A stretch of DNA of 64,000 nt from Deltaproteobacteria bacterium (GTDB lineage: Bacteria > JADJOY01), in the NCBI GenBank assembly GCA_016713535.1, contig JADJOY010000027.1, forward strand, positions 124,001-188,000, given 5' to 3'. This document shows positions 1 to 9,022 of this stretch, in pieces. The notes under the pieces were generated by a model. That model was not told where the DNA came from and searched no databases. It worked only from the letters and a program-made list of their open reading frames with translations. The position numbers were made by a program, and so were the translations under genes. The stretch's first letter is position 1. Each line of letters starts with the position of its first letter.

Positions 1-711
1 GTCGCTCTTCATGCGGTCGACCTCTTTCAGGCGACCGAGAGCCGACTCGAGGTTGGAGCTGGTGCGCGCGAGCTCGGTGCGGCTCAGGTAGTCGCTGCGC
101 GCCAGGTCGTACTTGAAGTACGCCATGAGCACGCTGGCACCCGAGCCGGTGATCACGAAGAAGGTCGCGGCGATCAGGTCGCGCCCCGGCACGTCGGAGG
201 GCCACAGCCAGAAGCACACCGGGACGACCGCGATGATCGCGAGGACGTTCGAGAGCGCCCAGCTCGGGCGCCAGAACGGCAAGAGCCCCGAGCCGTAGAG
301 GATCAGGATGAAGCCGAAGATGTAGGCGGTGAAGCTCTCACCCGAGCGCGGCAGCATGGGCGCGATGAAGGCGCCGCAGATCCACAGCCAGATCCAGAAG
401 ACCTCCCAGGTGTAGCGCTGGAAGCGCTCGCGGTGGACCAGCACCAAGAGCGCCGTGCCGAGGCCGATCACGGCAAGCCGGAGCGCCAGGAACGTCGCCC
501 AGTGCGCCGGCGCGAGCAGGTAGTCGAAGAACGACCACGCCAGGTAGGTCGGATTGAAGACGCACGCCGACCAGAAGAGCACCCGCAGGTTGCGGCGGCG
601 CAGCTCCTCGTGGAATCCAGCTTCGATCGCGGGGTCGATCCGCGCCCCGGGAGCGCGGTCGCCGTGGGGGGCGCGCTCCCGGTCGTCCGCGGCGTGCGCC
701 TGCTCTGCCAT
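1..711 (-). CDS. Membrane sensor histidine kinase, N-terminal part (runs off window)
   Basis: Reading the minus strand from ATG at 711 gives 237 uninterrupted codons to the window edge. After a short hydrophilic N-terminus there are about six hydrophobic segments with no large periplasmic loop, then a helical linker ending KEVDRMKSD. That linker typically leads straight into a HisKA dimerisation domain, so the kinase core should lie beyond base 1. The gene starts 28 bp after the stop of the PilZ/methyltransferase gene on the same strand, so the two are probably co-transcribed. The arrangement resembles the PhcB-PhcS signal synthase and sensor pair of Ralstonia. The kinase call is inferred from the linker because the catalytic domains are not visible. 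Confidence 0.7.
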   Translation of the reverse strand, partial: MAEQAHAADDRERAPHGDRAPGARIDPAIEAGFHEELRRRNLRVLFWSACVFNPTYLAWSFFDYLLAPAHWATFLALRLAVIGLGTALLVLVHRERFQRYTWEVFWIWLWICGAFIAPMLPRSGESFTAYIFGFILILYGSGLLPFWRPSWALSNVLAIIAVVPVCFWLWPSDVPGRDLIAATFFVITGSGASVLMAYFKYDLARSDYLSRTELARTSSNLESALGRLKEVDRMKSD

Positions 712-739
712 TCGTCGAGGGATCTGGCCGGTGGGAGGG

Positions 740-2218
740 TCAGTGGCGCCGGACGATCAGCATGTAATAGGCCTGACCGGGCTCGAGGCGGACCTCGGCC
801 TCCGCCTCCGGCGGCAGCTTGGCGGCCATCGCGCGCAGCTGGTCGGCGGTTCGGTAGATCATCGACCAGTCGAGCACGAACTCGGGCGACCAGTAGTCCT
901 GGTTCGGTCCCACGGCGTTGCCGACCACGAGCAGGCCGCCGGGGCGCAGGCGATCGTAGAGGCCCCGCACCAGGTCACGCGCGGCCGCGTCGCCGAGGTA
1001 GTCGAAGAGCCCGGTGGCGAGGATCACGTCCTGCTCCTCGGTCACCGGCACCAGGCCTGCGTCCTGGAGGAGCTGCGTGAACGACACGTTGAGGCACTGG
1101 ATGCTGCCCTGGCTGCCCGACGCGGCGAGGACCGGCTGGCTCTCGTTGTAGGCGAAGCTCAGCGCCTCGTCGTCCTGGTCGATGAGGGTCCACAGCAGCC
1201 GGCCCGCCCAGGCACCACGGCGCTGGATCAGCCACGGCACCTCGCGCGCCGGACCGCAGCCGAGGCTGGTGACGCGGAAGGTGGCGGCGGGATCGGTGAG
1301 CGCGGCCGAGCGGCCGAGGTCGGCGTCGATGAGCTCGACCGCGAAGCGCGTGCGGGTGCGGACCCCGGCCGGCGAGGGGTGCTCGATCCACAGCTTGTGG
1401 AACACCCGCGCGAACACCGAGTCGCCTTCGAAGGCGTCGTTGTAGCAGTGGATCATCACCCGGTAGTCGCCCGGATAGCCGAGCGGCTTGTCGTACGAGC
1501 GGCGCACGCATGGGCAGTCGAGCAGCAGCGGCGTCAGGATCGCCTCGGTGTACTCCTTGGCGGCCGACCACGCGTCCGGGTTGGTGAGCGAGCGCGAGGC
1601 AGCCGCGCACGCGGCGAGGCGAAGCTCGGTCCAGGGCGCGCGCAGCGCCTCGGCGGCGCGGTGGGTGAGGTCCTCGATCGCCCGGCGCGCGCCGGCACCC
1701 TGGCTCTTGTAGCGGGTCTCGTGGCGGCCGAGCGAGTGGCGGTGGAACTGCACGAAGCGCGCGGCGCGGCACACCGCCTCCAGGTAGTCGCGCGGGATCT
1801 CCTCGGCGAAGGGGTCGCTCCCGCGCGCCAGCTCGCGGCGGAGCTGCTCCTCGGCGTCCTGGCGGCCGATCTCGGGCAGGTCGATGAAGCCGGTCACCAG
1901 CCCGACGCACACCCGCGTGCGGCGCGCGCCGCTCTCGACACGCGCGATGCGCGCCCGTCCCTGGTAGACGCGCCGGCCGTAGAGCTCGAGGGCGAGGTCG
2001 AGCTCGCCGCCGGGCTCGAAGCCCAGCGAGCCGTTGGCCCCCCCGGCGAGGAACGAGAGGCCGTTCATGGAGAGGTCGTACACCGGGAACTCGCCCCGGT
2101 CGCTCACGATCACGGGCCGGGCCTCGCGAGAGACCAGGTCCCGGACGCGGGTGCGCTCCGGCCGGAAGAACATCGCGCGACCGACGCTGCCCACCAGCTC
2201 TTCGTACGACTTGGCCAA
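740..2218 (-). CDS. PilZ-domain plus SAM-dependent methyltransferase, PhcB-like
   Basis: 492 residues. Residues about 10-125 look like a PilZ-type domain (RPVIVSDRGEFPVYDLSMNG, then a beta-rich stretch ending VCVGLV). The rest is a class I methyltransferase with the glycine loop VTSLGCGPAREV, an acidic LIDQDDEAL strand end and LRPGGLLVVGN. The stretch KPLGYPGDYRVM followed by CYNDAFEGDSVFARVFHKL is characteristic of proteins annotated as extracellular factor (3-hydroxypalmitic acid methyl ester) biosynthesis, the PhcB family. A role in making a fatty-acid methyl ester signal is inferred; PilZ suggests c-di-GMP input. It precedes a membrane sensor kinase on the same strand, as in phcBS loci. 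It could instead methylate another substrate. Confidence 0.75.
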   Translation of the reverse strand: MAKSYEELVGSVGRAMFFRPERTRVRDLVSREARPVIVSDRGEFPVYDLSMNGLSFLAGGANGSLGFEPGGELDLALELYGRRVYQGRARIARVESGARRTRVCVGLVTGFIDLPEIGRQDAEEQLRRELARGSDPFAEEIPRDYLEAVCRAARFVQFHRHSLGRHETRYKSQGAGARRAIEDLTHRAAEALRAPWTELRLAACAAASRSLTNPDAWSAAKEYTEAILTPLLLDCPCVRRSYDKPLGYPGDYRVMIHCYNDAFEGDSVFARVFHKLWIEHPSPAGVRTRTRFAVELIDADLGRSAALTDPAATFRVTSLGCGPAREVPWLIQRRGAWAGRLLWTLIDQDDEALSFAYNESQPVLAASGSQGSIQCLNVSFTQLLQDAGLVPVTEEQDVILATGLFDYLGDAAARDLVRGLYDRLRPGGLLVVGNAVGPNQDYWSPEFVLDWSMIYRTADQLRAMAAKLPPEAEAEVRLEPGQAYYMLIVRRH

Positions 2219-2411
2219 GGATCCCCTCCGCTCGATTCGCCCGCCCGGCGCCGTTCCTCCCCCGCTTCCGGCTCGCGGCGGCGCGCAACTCTACCGCAAC
2301 CGCGCGGTGCGCTGCGCACCGCGCCAGGTTCCTCGCACCACACTTCTTGCGGGGGTCTGTTCCGGGCCCCACCCCAAGCCGGCTCGGCTTCGCTCGTCGA
2401 GTCGTTGAACG
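2219..2411. other. Intergenic leader of the PilZ/methyltransferase gene
   Basis: GC-rich spacer without a credible gene. Around 2340-2400 it carries a degraded copy of the segment GGGGGTCTGTTCC followed by a CCCCACCCC run and AAGCCGGCTCGGC, which recurs in each unit of the 207-bp array at 3041-3647. It should also hold the promoter of the gene starting at 2218. Confidence 0.4.
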
Positions 2412-2975
2412 AAGCCACGTGGGCCTGGCGACGGGGGATGGAACCCCCGTCGCTACGATCGCGTTCGTAGCGCGGGGGGCTCCGAACATAGGGGCTCGAG
2501 CTCGGAGGGCACGCCTCCAGCGGGCCGGAGCGACGCAGAGGCGGTGAATCGTTCCACCAGGGCCGTTCTCGTAAGCCACGTTGCCCCGGCGACGGGGGAT
2601 GGAACCCCCGTCGCTACGATTGCGTTCGTAGCGCGGGGGCCCCGAACATAGGGGCTCGAGCTCGGAGGGCACGCCTCCAGCGGGCCGGAGCGACGGAGAG
2701 GCGGTGAATCGTTCCACCAGGGTCGTTCGAGGAAGCCACGTGGCCCTGGCGACGGGGGATGGAACCCCCGTCGCTACGATCGCGTTCGTAGCGCGGGGCT
2801 CCGAACATAGGGGCTCGAGCTCCGGAGGGCACGCCTCCAGCGGGCCGGAGCGACGGAGAGGCGGTGAATCGTTCCACCAGGGTCGTTCGAGGAAGCCACG
2901 TGGCCCTGGCGACGGGGGATGGAACCCCCGTCGCTACGATTGCGTTCGTAGCGCGGGGGGCTCCGTCCCCCCGCG
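2412..2975. repeat. Tandem repeat array A, 160-bp period, four copies
   Basis: The anchor AAGCCACG recurs at 2412, 2573, 2733 and 2893, spacings 161, 160 and 160 bp; the fourth copy is truncated near 2970. Each unit has the hairpin GCGACGGGGG-ATGGAA-CCCCCGTCGC followed by TACGA and TAGCGCGGGG, a family that recurs elsewhere in the window. Units also share GCACGCCTCCAGCGGGCCGG and GGCGGTGAATCGTTCCACCA. Open frames across the array are read through repeats and are not genes. Confidence 0.9.
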
Positions 2976-3647
2976 GCCGCAGTCGCGCCCTCCGGACCGG
3001 TCGAGCGAGCGGCGCGCTCGCGCCTCGGGTTACGCGGCGACCGAGTCGGTGGCGGTCGGGCCGTAGAGCGTCGTGCGCCGCACCAGCGGCCGGCCGAGCG
3101 GTGCGACGAGATCTTCCGGGGGTCTGTTCCAGACCCCCGCCCCGCCAAGAGCGCGGTCTCGGCGGGGCCCCACCCCCAAAGCCGGCTCGCTGAGCGCGCC
3201 GACGCGCCGCTGGCGCGTGCCGATCGTCGGCCGGCCTCAGGCGGCGACCGAGTCGGTGGCGGTCGGGCCGTAGAGCGTCGTGCGCCGCACCAGCGGCCGG
3301 CCGAGCGGTGCGACGAGGTCTTCCGGGGGTCTGTTCCAGACCCCCGCCCCGCCAAGAGCGCGGTCTCGGCGGGGCCCCACCCCCAAAGCCGGCTCGCTGC
3401 GCGCCGACGCGCGCTGGCGCGTGCCGATCGTCGGCCGGCCTCAGGCGGCGACCGAGTCGGTGGCGGTCGGGCCGTAGAGCGTCGTGCGACGCACCAGCGG
3501 CCGGCCGAGCGGTGCGACGAGGTCTTCCGGGGGTCTGTTCCAGACCCCCGCCCCGCCAAGAGCGCGGTCTCGGCGGGGCCCCACCCCCAAAGCCGGCTCG
3601 CTGAGCGCGCCGACGCGCCGCTGGCGCGTGCCGATCGTCGGCCGGCC
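2976..3647. repeat. Tandem repeat array B, about 207 bp, carrying copies of the fbiC 3' end
   Basis: The anchor CCGAGTCGGTGGCGG is found at 3041, 3248, 3452 and 3659; the last lies in the real fbiC end. Spacings are 207, 204 and 207 bp. Each unit contains about 80 bp matching the last 26 codons and stop of fbiC. A spacer follows with the perfect hairpin GGGGGTCTG-TT-CCAGACCCCC, the words AAGAGCGCGGTCTCGGCGGG and CCAAAGCCGGCTCGCTG, and a second dyad around GCGCCGACGCGCCGCTGGCG. The array therefore looks like amplification of a gene end together with its terminator-like spacer. Confidence 0.88.
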
Positions 3648-5994
3648 TCAGGCGGCGACCGAGTCGGTGGCGGTCGGGCCGTAGAGCGTCGTGCGCCGCA
3701 CCAGCGGCCGGCCGAGCGGTGCGACGAGGGCCACGAGCTCGTCGTCGGTCATGCCCTGGCCGTGGGAGGGCGCCCGCGGCGCGGCTGATGTTCTCGTTCA
3801 TGAGCGTTCCGCCGAGGTCGTCGGCGCCGGCTCGCAGGGCCTGCTGCGCGCCCTCGATCCCCATCTTCACCCACGACGTCTGGATGTGGTCGATGGCGCC
3901 GTGGAGCGCGATGCGCGCCACGGCGTGCATCAGCAACGCCTCGCGGAAGGTCGGCCCGGGGCGGGACAGCCCCTTCAGGAAGAGCGGTGCCGCCATGTGC
4001 ACGAACGGCAGCGGCACTACCTCGGTGAAGCCGCCGGTCTCGCGCTGCAGCGCGCGGGCGCGCAGCAGGTGGCGCGCCCAGTGGATGGGCTGGTCGACGT
4101 GCCCGAACATGATGGTCACGTTCGAGCGCAGCCCCACGCGGTGCGCGGTGCGGTGGACGTCGAGCCAGGTGTCGGTGTCGAGCTTGTCGGGGCAGATGAC
4201 CTGCCGGACCTCGTCGTCGAGGATCTCCGCGGCGGTGCCGGGCAGCGTGGCCAAGCCCGCGCTCTTGAGCTCGCGGAGGAAGCTCTCGAGCGGCATGCCG
4301 AGGCGGCGGGCACCCTCGTGGACCTCGAGCGCGGTGAAGCCGTGGATGTGGATGCCGGGTGCCGCGTCGCGCACGGCGCGCGCGATCGTCACGTAGGTCG
4401 AGCCGTCGAAGTCCGGGTGGATGCCACCCTGCAGGCAGACCTCGGTGGCGCCGTTCGCCGCCGCCTCGACCACCCGCGCGGCGATCTCGTCGATCGACAG
4501 CAGGTACGGCGTGCCGCGCAGGTTGAGCGAGAGGGCACCCTTGCTGAACGCGCAGAAACGGCACCGGTAGGTGCACACGTTGGTGTAGTTGATGTTGCGG
4601 TTGCGGACGTAGGTGACGGCGTCGCCGACCACCGCCCGGCGCAGCTCGTCGGCGACCGCGCACACCCGCTCGACTTCACGCCCGCGCGCCCCGAAGAGGG
4701 TCACCACCTCGCGCTCGCCCGCCTCCTGACCCGCGAGGACGCCCGCGAGCACCTCGTCGACGGCGGTGCGTGGCGGCGAGTTCGGCGCGCGCCGCGGGCG
4801 CTCGACGAGCCGCGGCGGCGAGCGGTCGGCGCCCGCGAACCAGCGCTCGGCGCGATCGAGGGCGCCGGCATCGCTCGCGAGCAGCACCGGGCGGCGCATC
4901 CCCTCGTCGAGCCAGCGCTCGGGCTCGTTGGCGAAGCGCGGATAGATCGTGAGCCGCGAGACCAGCTCGAAGCCACGCGCCTCGCTGACCTCGCGCAGCC
5001 GATCGACCTCCGGCCACGGCCGCTCCGGGTTCACGTGATCGGGCGTGACCGGCGAGATCCCGCCCCAGTCGTTGATGCCGGCGTCGAGGAGCGCGCCGAA
5101 GTCGTCGCTCAGGTTGGGGGGCGCCTGCAGGCTGATCGAGGTGGGCAGGAGGACGCGCGCCGCCGCCACGGTCCACAGCAGGTCGTCGTGGCCGCACGCC
5201 GGGTCGTGCTTCATGGGTGTACCCGGCTTGGGCAGGAAGTTCTGGACGATGACCTCCTGCACGTGGCCGTACAGGAGGTGCGACTCACGGATGGCGAGCA
5301 AGGCCTCGAGGCGCTCGCCGCGGGTCTCGCCGATCCCGATCAGGATGCCGGTGGTGAGCGGGATCGCGAGCTGACCGGCGGCCTCGAGGGTGGCGAGGCG
5401 GCGCGCGGCCGTCTTGTCGGGCGAGGCGACGTGCGCGCCCTCGCCCTCGTGGAGCCGGTCGGCGAGCGACTCCATCATCACGCCCTGCGAGGCGCTCACG
5501 GCGCGCAGCCGGCGCATCTCGGCGGCCGAGAGTGCGCCACCGTTGACGTGCGGCAGGAGATCGGTCTCGTCGAGCACCTTGCGAGCGGCGGCGACGATGT
5601 AGTCGACCGTCGACTCGTAGCCGTGATCGGCGAGCCAGCGCGCCGCGACGGGGTAGCGGCTCTCGGGCGACTCGCCGAGGGTGATGAGCGCCTCCTTGCA
5701 GCCGACCTCGGCGCCGGCCTTCGCCACCGCCACGACCTCGTCGAGGCTCATGTAGGCGGCCGGCAGCTTCGTGGGGCTCTGCGCGAACGTGCAGTACCCG
5801 CAGCGATCGCGACACAGCCGCGTGAGCGGGATGAAGACCTTGGGCGAGAAGGTCACGTGCCGCCCGAAGGCGGCGTCGCGGATCGCGGCGGCGCGCGCCA
5901 GCAGGTCGGCCAGCGAAGCCGTGAGCAGCGCGCGGGCCGCAGGGTCGGCGGCGAGCCGGGTCAGCCCCGTCAGGTCCTCGGAAGGAAGCGACAT
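3648..5994 (-). CDS. fbiC: FO synthase, CofG-CofH fusion (F420 biosynthesis), one frameshift near the 3' end
   Basis: Makes 7,8-didemethyl-8-hydroxy-5-deazariboflavin, the chromophore precursor of cofactor F420, from tyrosine and a pyrimidine. Two radical SAM halves are visible: CRDRCGYC in the CofG-like N-terminal half and CTYRCRFC in the CofH-like C-terminal half, each a CX3CX2C cluster motif. The end NENISRAAGA should continue SHGQGMTDDELVALV and finish TLYGPTATDSVAA. An extra base in the GGG at 3768-3770 shifts this frame, so uncorrected reading runs into the repeats. With one base removed the protein is 781 residues, near family size. ATG 5994 is preferred; an in-frame ATG at 6063 would add 23 residues. 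No other F420 gene is visible here. Confidence 0.9.
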
Positions 5995-6119
5995 GGCACG
6001 AGCTCGGCCGGCGATCGGAGACGGGTCGAATGGCGCGTTCGGCGGGCATGTCGCCGAAGCCACGAGATCTTACCCAACCGCCGCCAAAGTTGGCGCCGCG
6101 CGGTTCATGTCGGCGATCG

Positions 6120-6215
6120 GGTCGGCACAGGGATCGACGGCATCGGCGACGTCACGCCGGCGCGTATCGCCGGTCGCGCGACGCGCGACCCTCCGGCCTG
6201 GCCGTGCCGGATCCC
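6120..6215. repeat. Solitary copy of the palindromic 166-bp repeat family
   Basis: Between fbiC and glsA the sequence has CAGGGATCGACGGCATCGGC followed by the perfect palindrome GGTCGCGCG-A-CGCGCGACC and CTCCGG. The same words in the same order make up the tandem array at about 13590-14855. This single copy shows that the unit is dispersed. The rest of 5995-6235 shows no gene. Confidence 0.8.
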
Positions 6216-6235
6216 GGCGAGGCCGGCAGCCTCGC

Positions 6236-7276
6236 TCAGCCGCTGCCGCGGGCGCGGCGGGGATTGAGCTCGCCGACGATGTCGGGGCCGGTGAAGCCCG
6301 ACTCGAACAGGTGCAGCCCGAAGCGCCGCGCCAGCTCGACGCACGCGCCGACGCCACGCACGCTGTTTCCCTTGGAGTCGAGCGGCGGCGAGAAGAGACC
6401 GATGCCGAGCTTGCCGGGCACCACGGCGACGATGCCGCCGCCCACGCCGCTCTTGGCGGGCAGCCCGACCTCGTAGACCCACTGCCCGGCCGAGTCGTAC
6501 ATGCCGCACGTGTACATGACGCTCAGCAGGTCGCGTACGAACTCCTGGCGCAGCGCGCGCTCGCCGGTGACCGGGTTCACGCCGCCGTTGGCGAGGGTGG
6601 CGCCGACCATCGCCAGGTCGTGAGCCGTGACCAGCACCGAGCACTGCTGGAAGTAGAGGTCGAGCGTGTCGTCGACGCGGTCGCTGATCATGCCGAAGTT
6701 GAGCATCAGGTGGCCGATGGCGCGGTTGCGGTGCCCGGTGCTGCGCTCGGACATGTAGACGCCGTTGTCGACGTGCACCGGGTGGCCGACGTAGCGCCCG
6801 AACATCGCGAGCATGCGCTTCACGCGGTCCGGTAGGTCCTTGCCGGCCACGAGGTCGGCCGTGGCGATGGCGCCGGCGTTGACCATCGGGTTGTAGGGGC
6901 GGTTCGAGACCTCGTCGAGCTCGATCGAGTTGAAGGCCTCGCCGGTCGGCTCGACGCCTACCTTGGCGAGCACCGCCTCGCGTCCCTGGTCCTCGAGGGC
7001 GAGCCCGAAGATCAGCGGCTTCGACACCGACTGGATCGTGAAGGTCTGCTGGTGGTCGCCCACGTCGACGCTCTGGCCGTCGACGGTGACCACCGAGAGC
7101 CCGAACCAGTTCGGATCCGCGAGCGCGAGCTCGGGGATGTAGCTCGCCACCACGCCGTCCATCACCGGCGCGTATTGGCCGTGGATCTCGAGCAGCGCCT
7201 CGCGCAGCGGCGAGGCGGCGGCCTTCATGCGGCCCAGCAGCGCGTCGAGGGCGTTGCCGGACTTGGGGGTCGACAT
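6236..7276 (-). CDS. glsA: Glutaminase
   Basis: Hydrolyses L-glutamine to glutamate and ammonia; beta-lactamase-like serine-dependent fold of the GlsA family. 346 residues from ATG 7276, slightly longer than the usual 305-310. Family motifs include the catalytic SxxK as [24 protein letters not shown], the [12 protein letters not shown] block and [19 protein letters not shown] near the C-terminus. It is last in a three-gene minus-strand run behind the FHA and ParA-like genes, 32 bp after the latter. Bacterial glutaminases are sometimes associated with regulatory domains, so the neighbourhood hints at controlled activity, which is inference. Confidence 0.93.
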   Translation of the reverse strand: MSTPKSGNALDALLGRMKAAASPLREALLEIHGQYAPVMDGVVASYIPELALADPNWFGLSVVTVDGQSVDVGDHQQTFTIQSVSKPLIFGLALEDQGREAVLAKVGVEPTGEAFNSIELDEVSNRPYNPMVNAGAIATADLVAGKDLPDRVKRMLAMFGRYVGHPVHVDNGVYMSERSTGHRNRAIGHLMLNFGMISDRVDDTLDLYFQQCSVLVTAHDLAMVGATLANGGVNPVTGERALRQEFVRDLLSVMYTCGMYDSAGQWVYEVGLPAKSGVGGGIVAVVPGKLGIGLFSPPLDSKGNSVRGVGACVELARRFGLHLFESGFTGPDIVGELNPRRARGSG

Positions 7277-7308
7277 GGGCGGATCTCCAGGAGGGGCGAG
7301 AGCGCGCG

Positions 7309-8100
7309 TCACGCTCGTCGCGCCGCGGGCGCCGCCGCGACCGTGATGCGCCCCGCGATCACGCGCAGCTCGCGCGTGAACGGATGCTCCGGGTAGCGCG
7401 TGACGAACACCCCGCCGCTCGCCACCTCGACCATCTCGAGGTTGAGCGGCAGCACGCCCGCGACCTCGACGCCGAACGTCCGCGCCACGTCGACGCGCAG
7501 CTTCACCGCGTCGAGGCTGGGCGGGACCTTGTTCACGGTGAGCAGGATCTCGGGCACCTCGAGGCGGCGCGCGAGCTCGAGCGTGACCGCGGTGCCCTGG
7601 TAGTCCTGTGCGTCGGGACGCATGATCAGCACCAAGAGGTCCGAGATCGCGAGCGAGAGCAGCGTCTCCTCGTTGACGCCCGGGTGGGTGTCGATGAAGA
7701 GCAGGTCGAGCGCCAGGCTCTTGATCAGCGCGCGGAAGCCGTCGTTGAGGCGGCCCACGTCGTAGCCGTCGCGCAGCACGCGGCCGATCTCGTCGCTCTT
7801 GATGCTCGACGGCACCACGAAGAGCCGGCCCGCGACCGGCTCGACGCCGCCCTCGAGCACCGGCGTCACGTCGACCGCGGCCTCGTCGATGCGGCACGTC
7901 CCCCACAGGAAGTCGTTCAGGCAGCGCGGCGCCTGCGCCTCGTCGATGCCGAACAGCACGTGCACGCCCGGCGACTGGATGTCGGTGTCGACGATCGCCA
8001 CGCGATAGCCCTGCTGGGCGCAGAGCGACGCCAGGTTGGCCGTGCTGTTCGACTTCCCGGTGCCTCCCCGGAAGGAATGCACCGACACGATGGTCGCCAT
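7309..8100 (-). CDS. MinD/ParA-family ATPase with variant P-loop
   Basis: 263 residues. The P-loop is [11 protein letters not shown]: the deviant Walker A signature lysine of ParA/MinD (KGGxGK) is replaced by arginine, while the GGTGKS core is intact. Switch regions are visible as [12 protein letters not shown] and [24 protein letters not shown] and LLTVNKVP match the base-recognition side of the fold. Such proteins act as ATP-driven positioning or regulatory switches. It is not beside a parB, min or flagellar gene but between an FHA gene (25 bp upstream) and glutaminase. A role coupling phosphopeptide recognition to the glutaminase is inference. Confidence 0.8.
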   Translation of the reverse strand: MATIVSVHSFRGGTGKSNSTANLASLCAQQGYRVAIVDTDIQSPGVHVLFGIDEAQAPRCLNDFLWGTCRIDEAAVDVTPVLEGGVEPVAGRLFVVPSSIKSDEIGRVLRDGYDVGRLNDGFRALIKSLALDLLFIDTHPGVNEETLLSLAISDLLVLIMRPDAQDYQGTAVTLELARRLEVPEILLTVNKVPPSLDAVKLRVDVARTFGVEVAGVLPLNLEMVEVASGGVFVTRYPEHPFTRELRVIAGRITVAAAPAARRA

Positions 8101-8125
8101 CCTCAGAGCTCCCCGCCGTTCGGTC

Positions 8126-8617
8126 TCAATCGGATCGGTCCTTCCGCAACTGGCGCGCCTTGTCGAGGAGAGCCCGGAACGAGTCGGACTCCGCGATCGC
8201 GGCCACCTCCTTGGTCTTGAGCGCCTCGTCGATCTCGATGCGCTGCACGGGAAGCGAAGGCAGCGACATCGTCGGCAGGTCCGCCGGCAGCTCCGCGGCG
8301 GGCACCACCCGGAGCTCGGGCCCAGCCTGGCCGAGCTTGAACTGAAGGTTCTCGGTCACGCGCGCGATCATCACGGGCGCGCCACCCACCAGGACGCCGC
8401 GCTGGCTCAGGCACACCAGGAGCCAGGTCCCCTCGCCGAAGCGCAGCTCGGCGTGCTGCCGCGACACGTACGGGTCGGCGACCGGGATCTCGCACTCCCG
8501 CGCCCGCCCGATGCGCGCCACCGGGCCCGTCACGTGCCAGCTCTGCACCGGCACGCCACGCGCGCGGTCGAGGAGCTGGACGATCAGCGTGGGGGAGGGC
8601 TGGGGGTCGAGATCCAT
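8126..8617 (-). CDS. FHA-domain protein
   Basis: 163 residues from ATG 8617. The forkhead-associated domain spans roughly residues 25-105, with the phosphothreonine-binding signature ARIGRARECEIPVADPYVSR followed by QHAELRF. The C-terminal third is charged and helical (LKTKEVAAIAESDSF, KARQLRKDRSD), with no transmembrane segment. FHA domains bind phosphothreonine peptides, so it probably scaffolds a Ser/Thr kinase signal, though no such kinase is in the window. It is first in the FHA, ParA-like, glsA operon. Confidence 0.85.
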   Translation of the reverse strand: MDLDPQPSPTLIVQLLDRARGVPVQSWHVTGPVARIGRARECEIPVADPYVSRQHAELRFGEGTWLLVCLSQRGVLVGGAPVMIARVTENLQFKLGQAGPELRVVPAAELPADLPTMSLPSLPVQRIEIDEALKTKEVAAIAESDSFRALLDKARQLRKDRSD

Positions 8618-9022
8618 CGCGAACCGGAGGGCGGGCGGAGGCCCGGGGACGCACGAGCACGATCCGTGCCGCGGTCGGGTAGGGCCTGCCCCGAGACGAG
8701 AGACCGCGCGTTTCACGCGCAATCGAGACGTCCGCGAGTCGTTCCCGCTGGCGCCCGCGGGTCGCCGCCGCGCCCATGGGACCACCACCCCCACCCGAGC
8801 GGCGCCGGGGCGCCAGCGACCCCACCGAGGAACCGCGACGATCCGCGCGCGCTCACCCAGGCCGCCGCGAGGCCGGTGGACTTGGGCCCGCCGATGGCCC
8901 ATTCTTCGGGGTCGGCGACCGCGGCGTTGCGCAACGCCGGTCGGCCGTTTCCACAGCTCGATCCGCCTTCCTCGTCGCGACTCGCCCGGCGCTCGCCCGC
9001 GTCGCCCGCCTGGAGACCATCG
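8618..9022. other. Divergent intergenic region
   Basis: About 400 bp between the minus-strand FHA gene and the plus-strand GH/GT2 gene. It should contain two divergent promoters, but I can pick out no convincing -35/-10 pair. GGAG at 9012-9015 is the likely ribosome-binding site of the gene starting at 9023. Long frames here look like read-through of GC-rich DNA. Confidence 0.4.

Noticed and set aside
554-2470. Long open frame of over 600 codons on the plus strand, opposite the methyltransferase
   Set aside because: It is antisense to a gene with clear motifs; its Arg/Ala/Gly/Val-rich content is typical of GC-rich shadow frames.
2412-3647. CRISPR array
   Set aside because: Repeat periods of 160 and 207 bp with near-identical full units and no short repeat/unique spacer pattern.
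3691-6267. Open frame of 858 codons opposite fbiC
   Set aside because: The fbiC strand holds both radical SAM motifs; this is its mirror and has no family signal.
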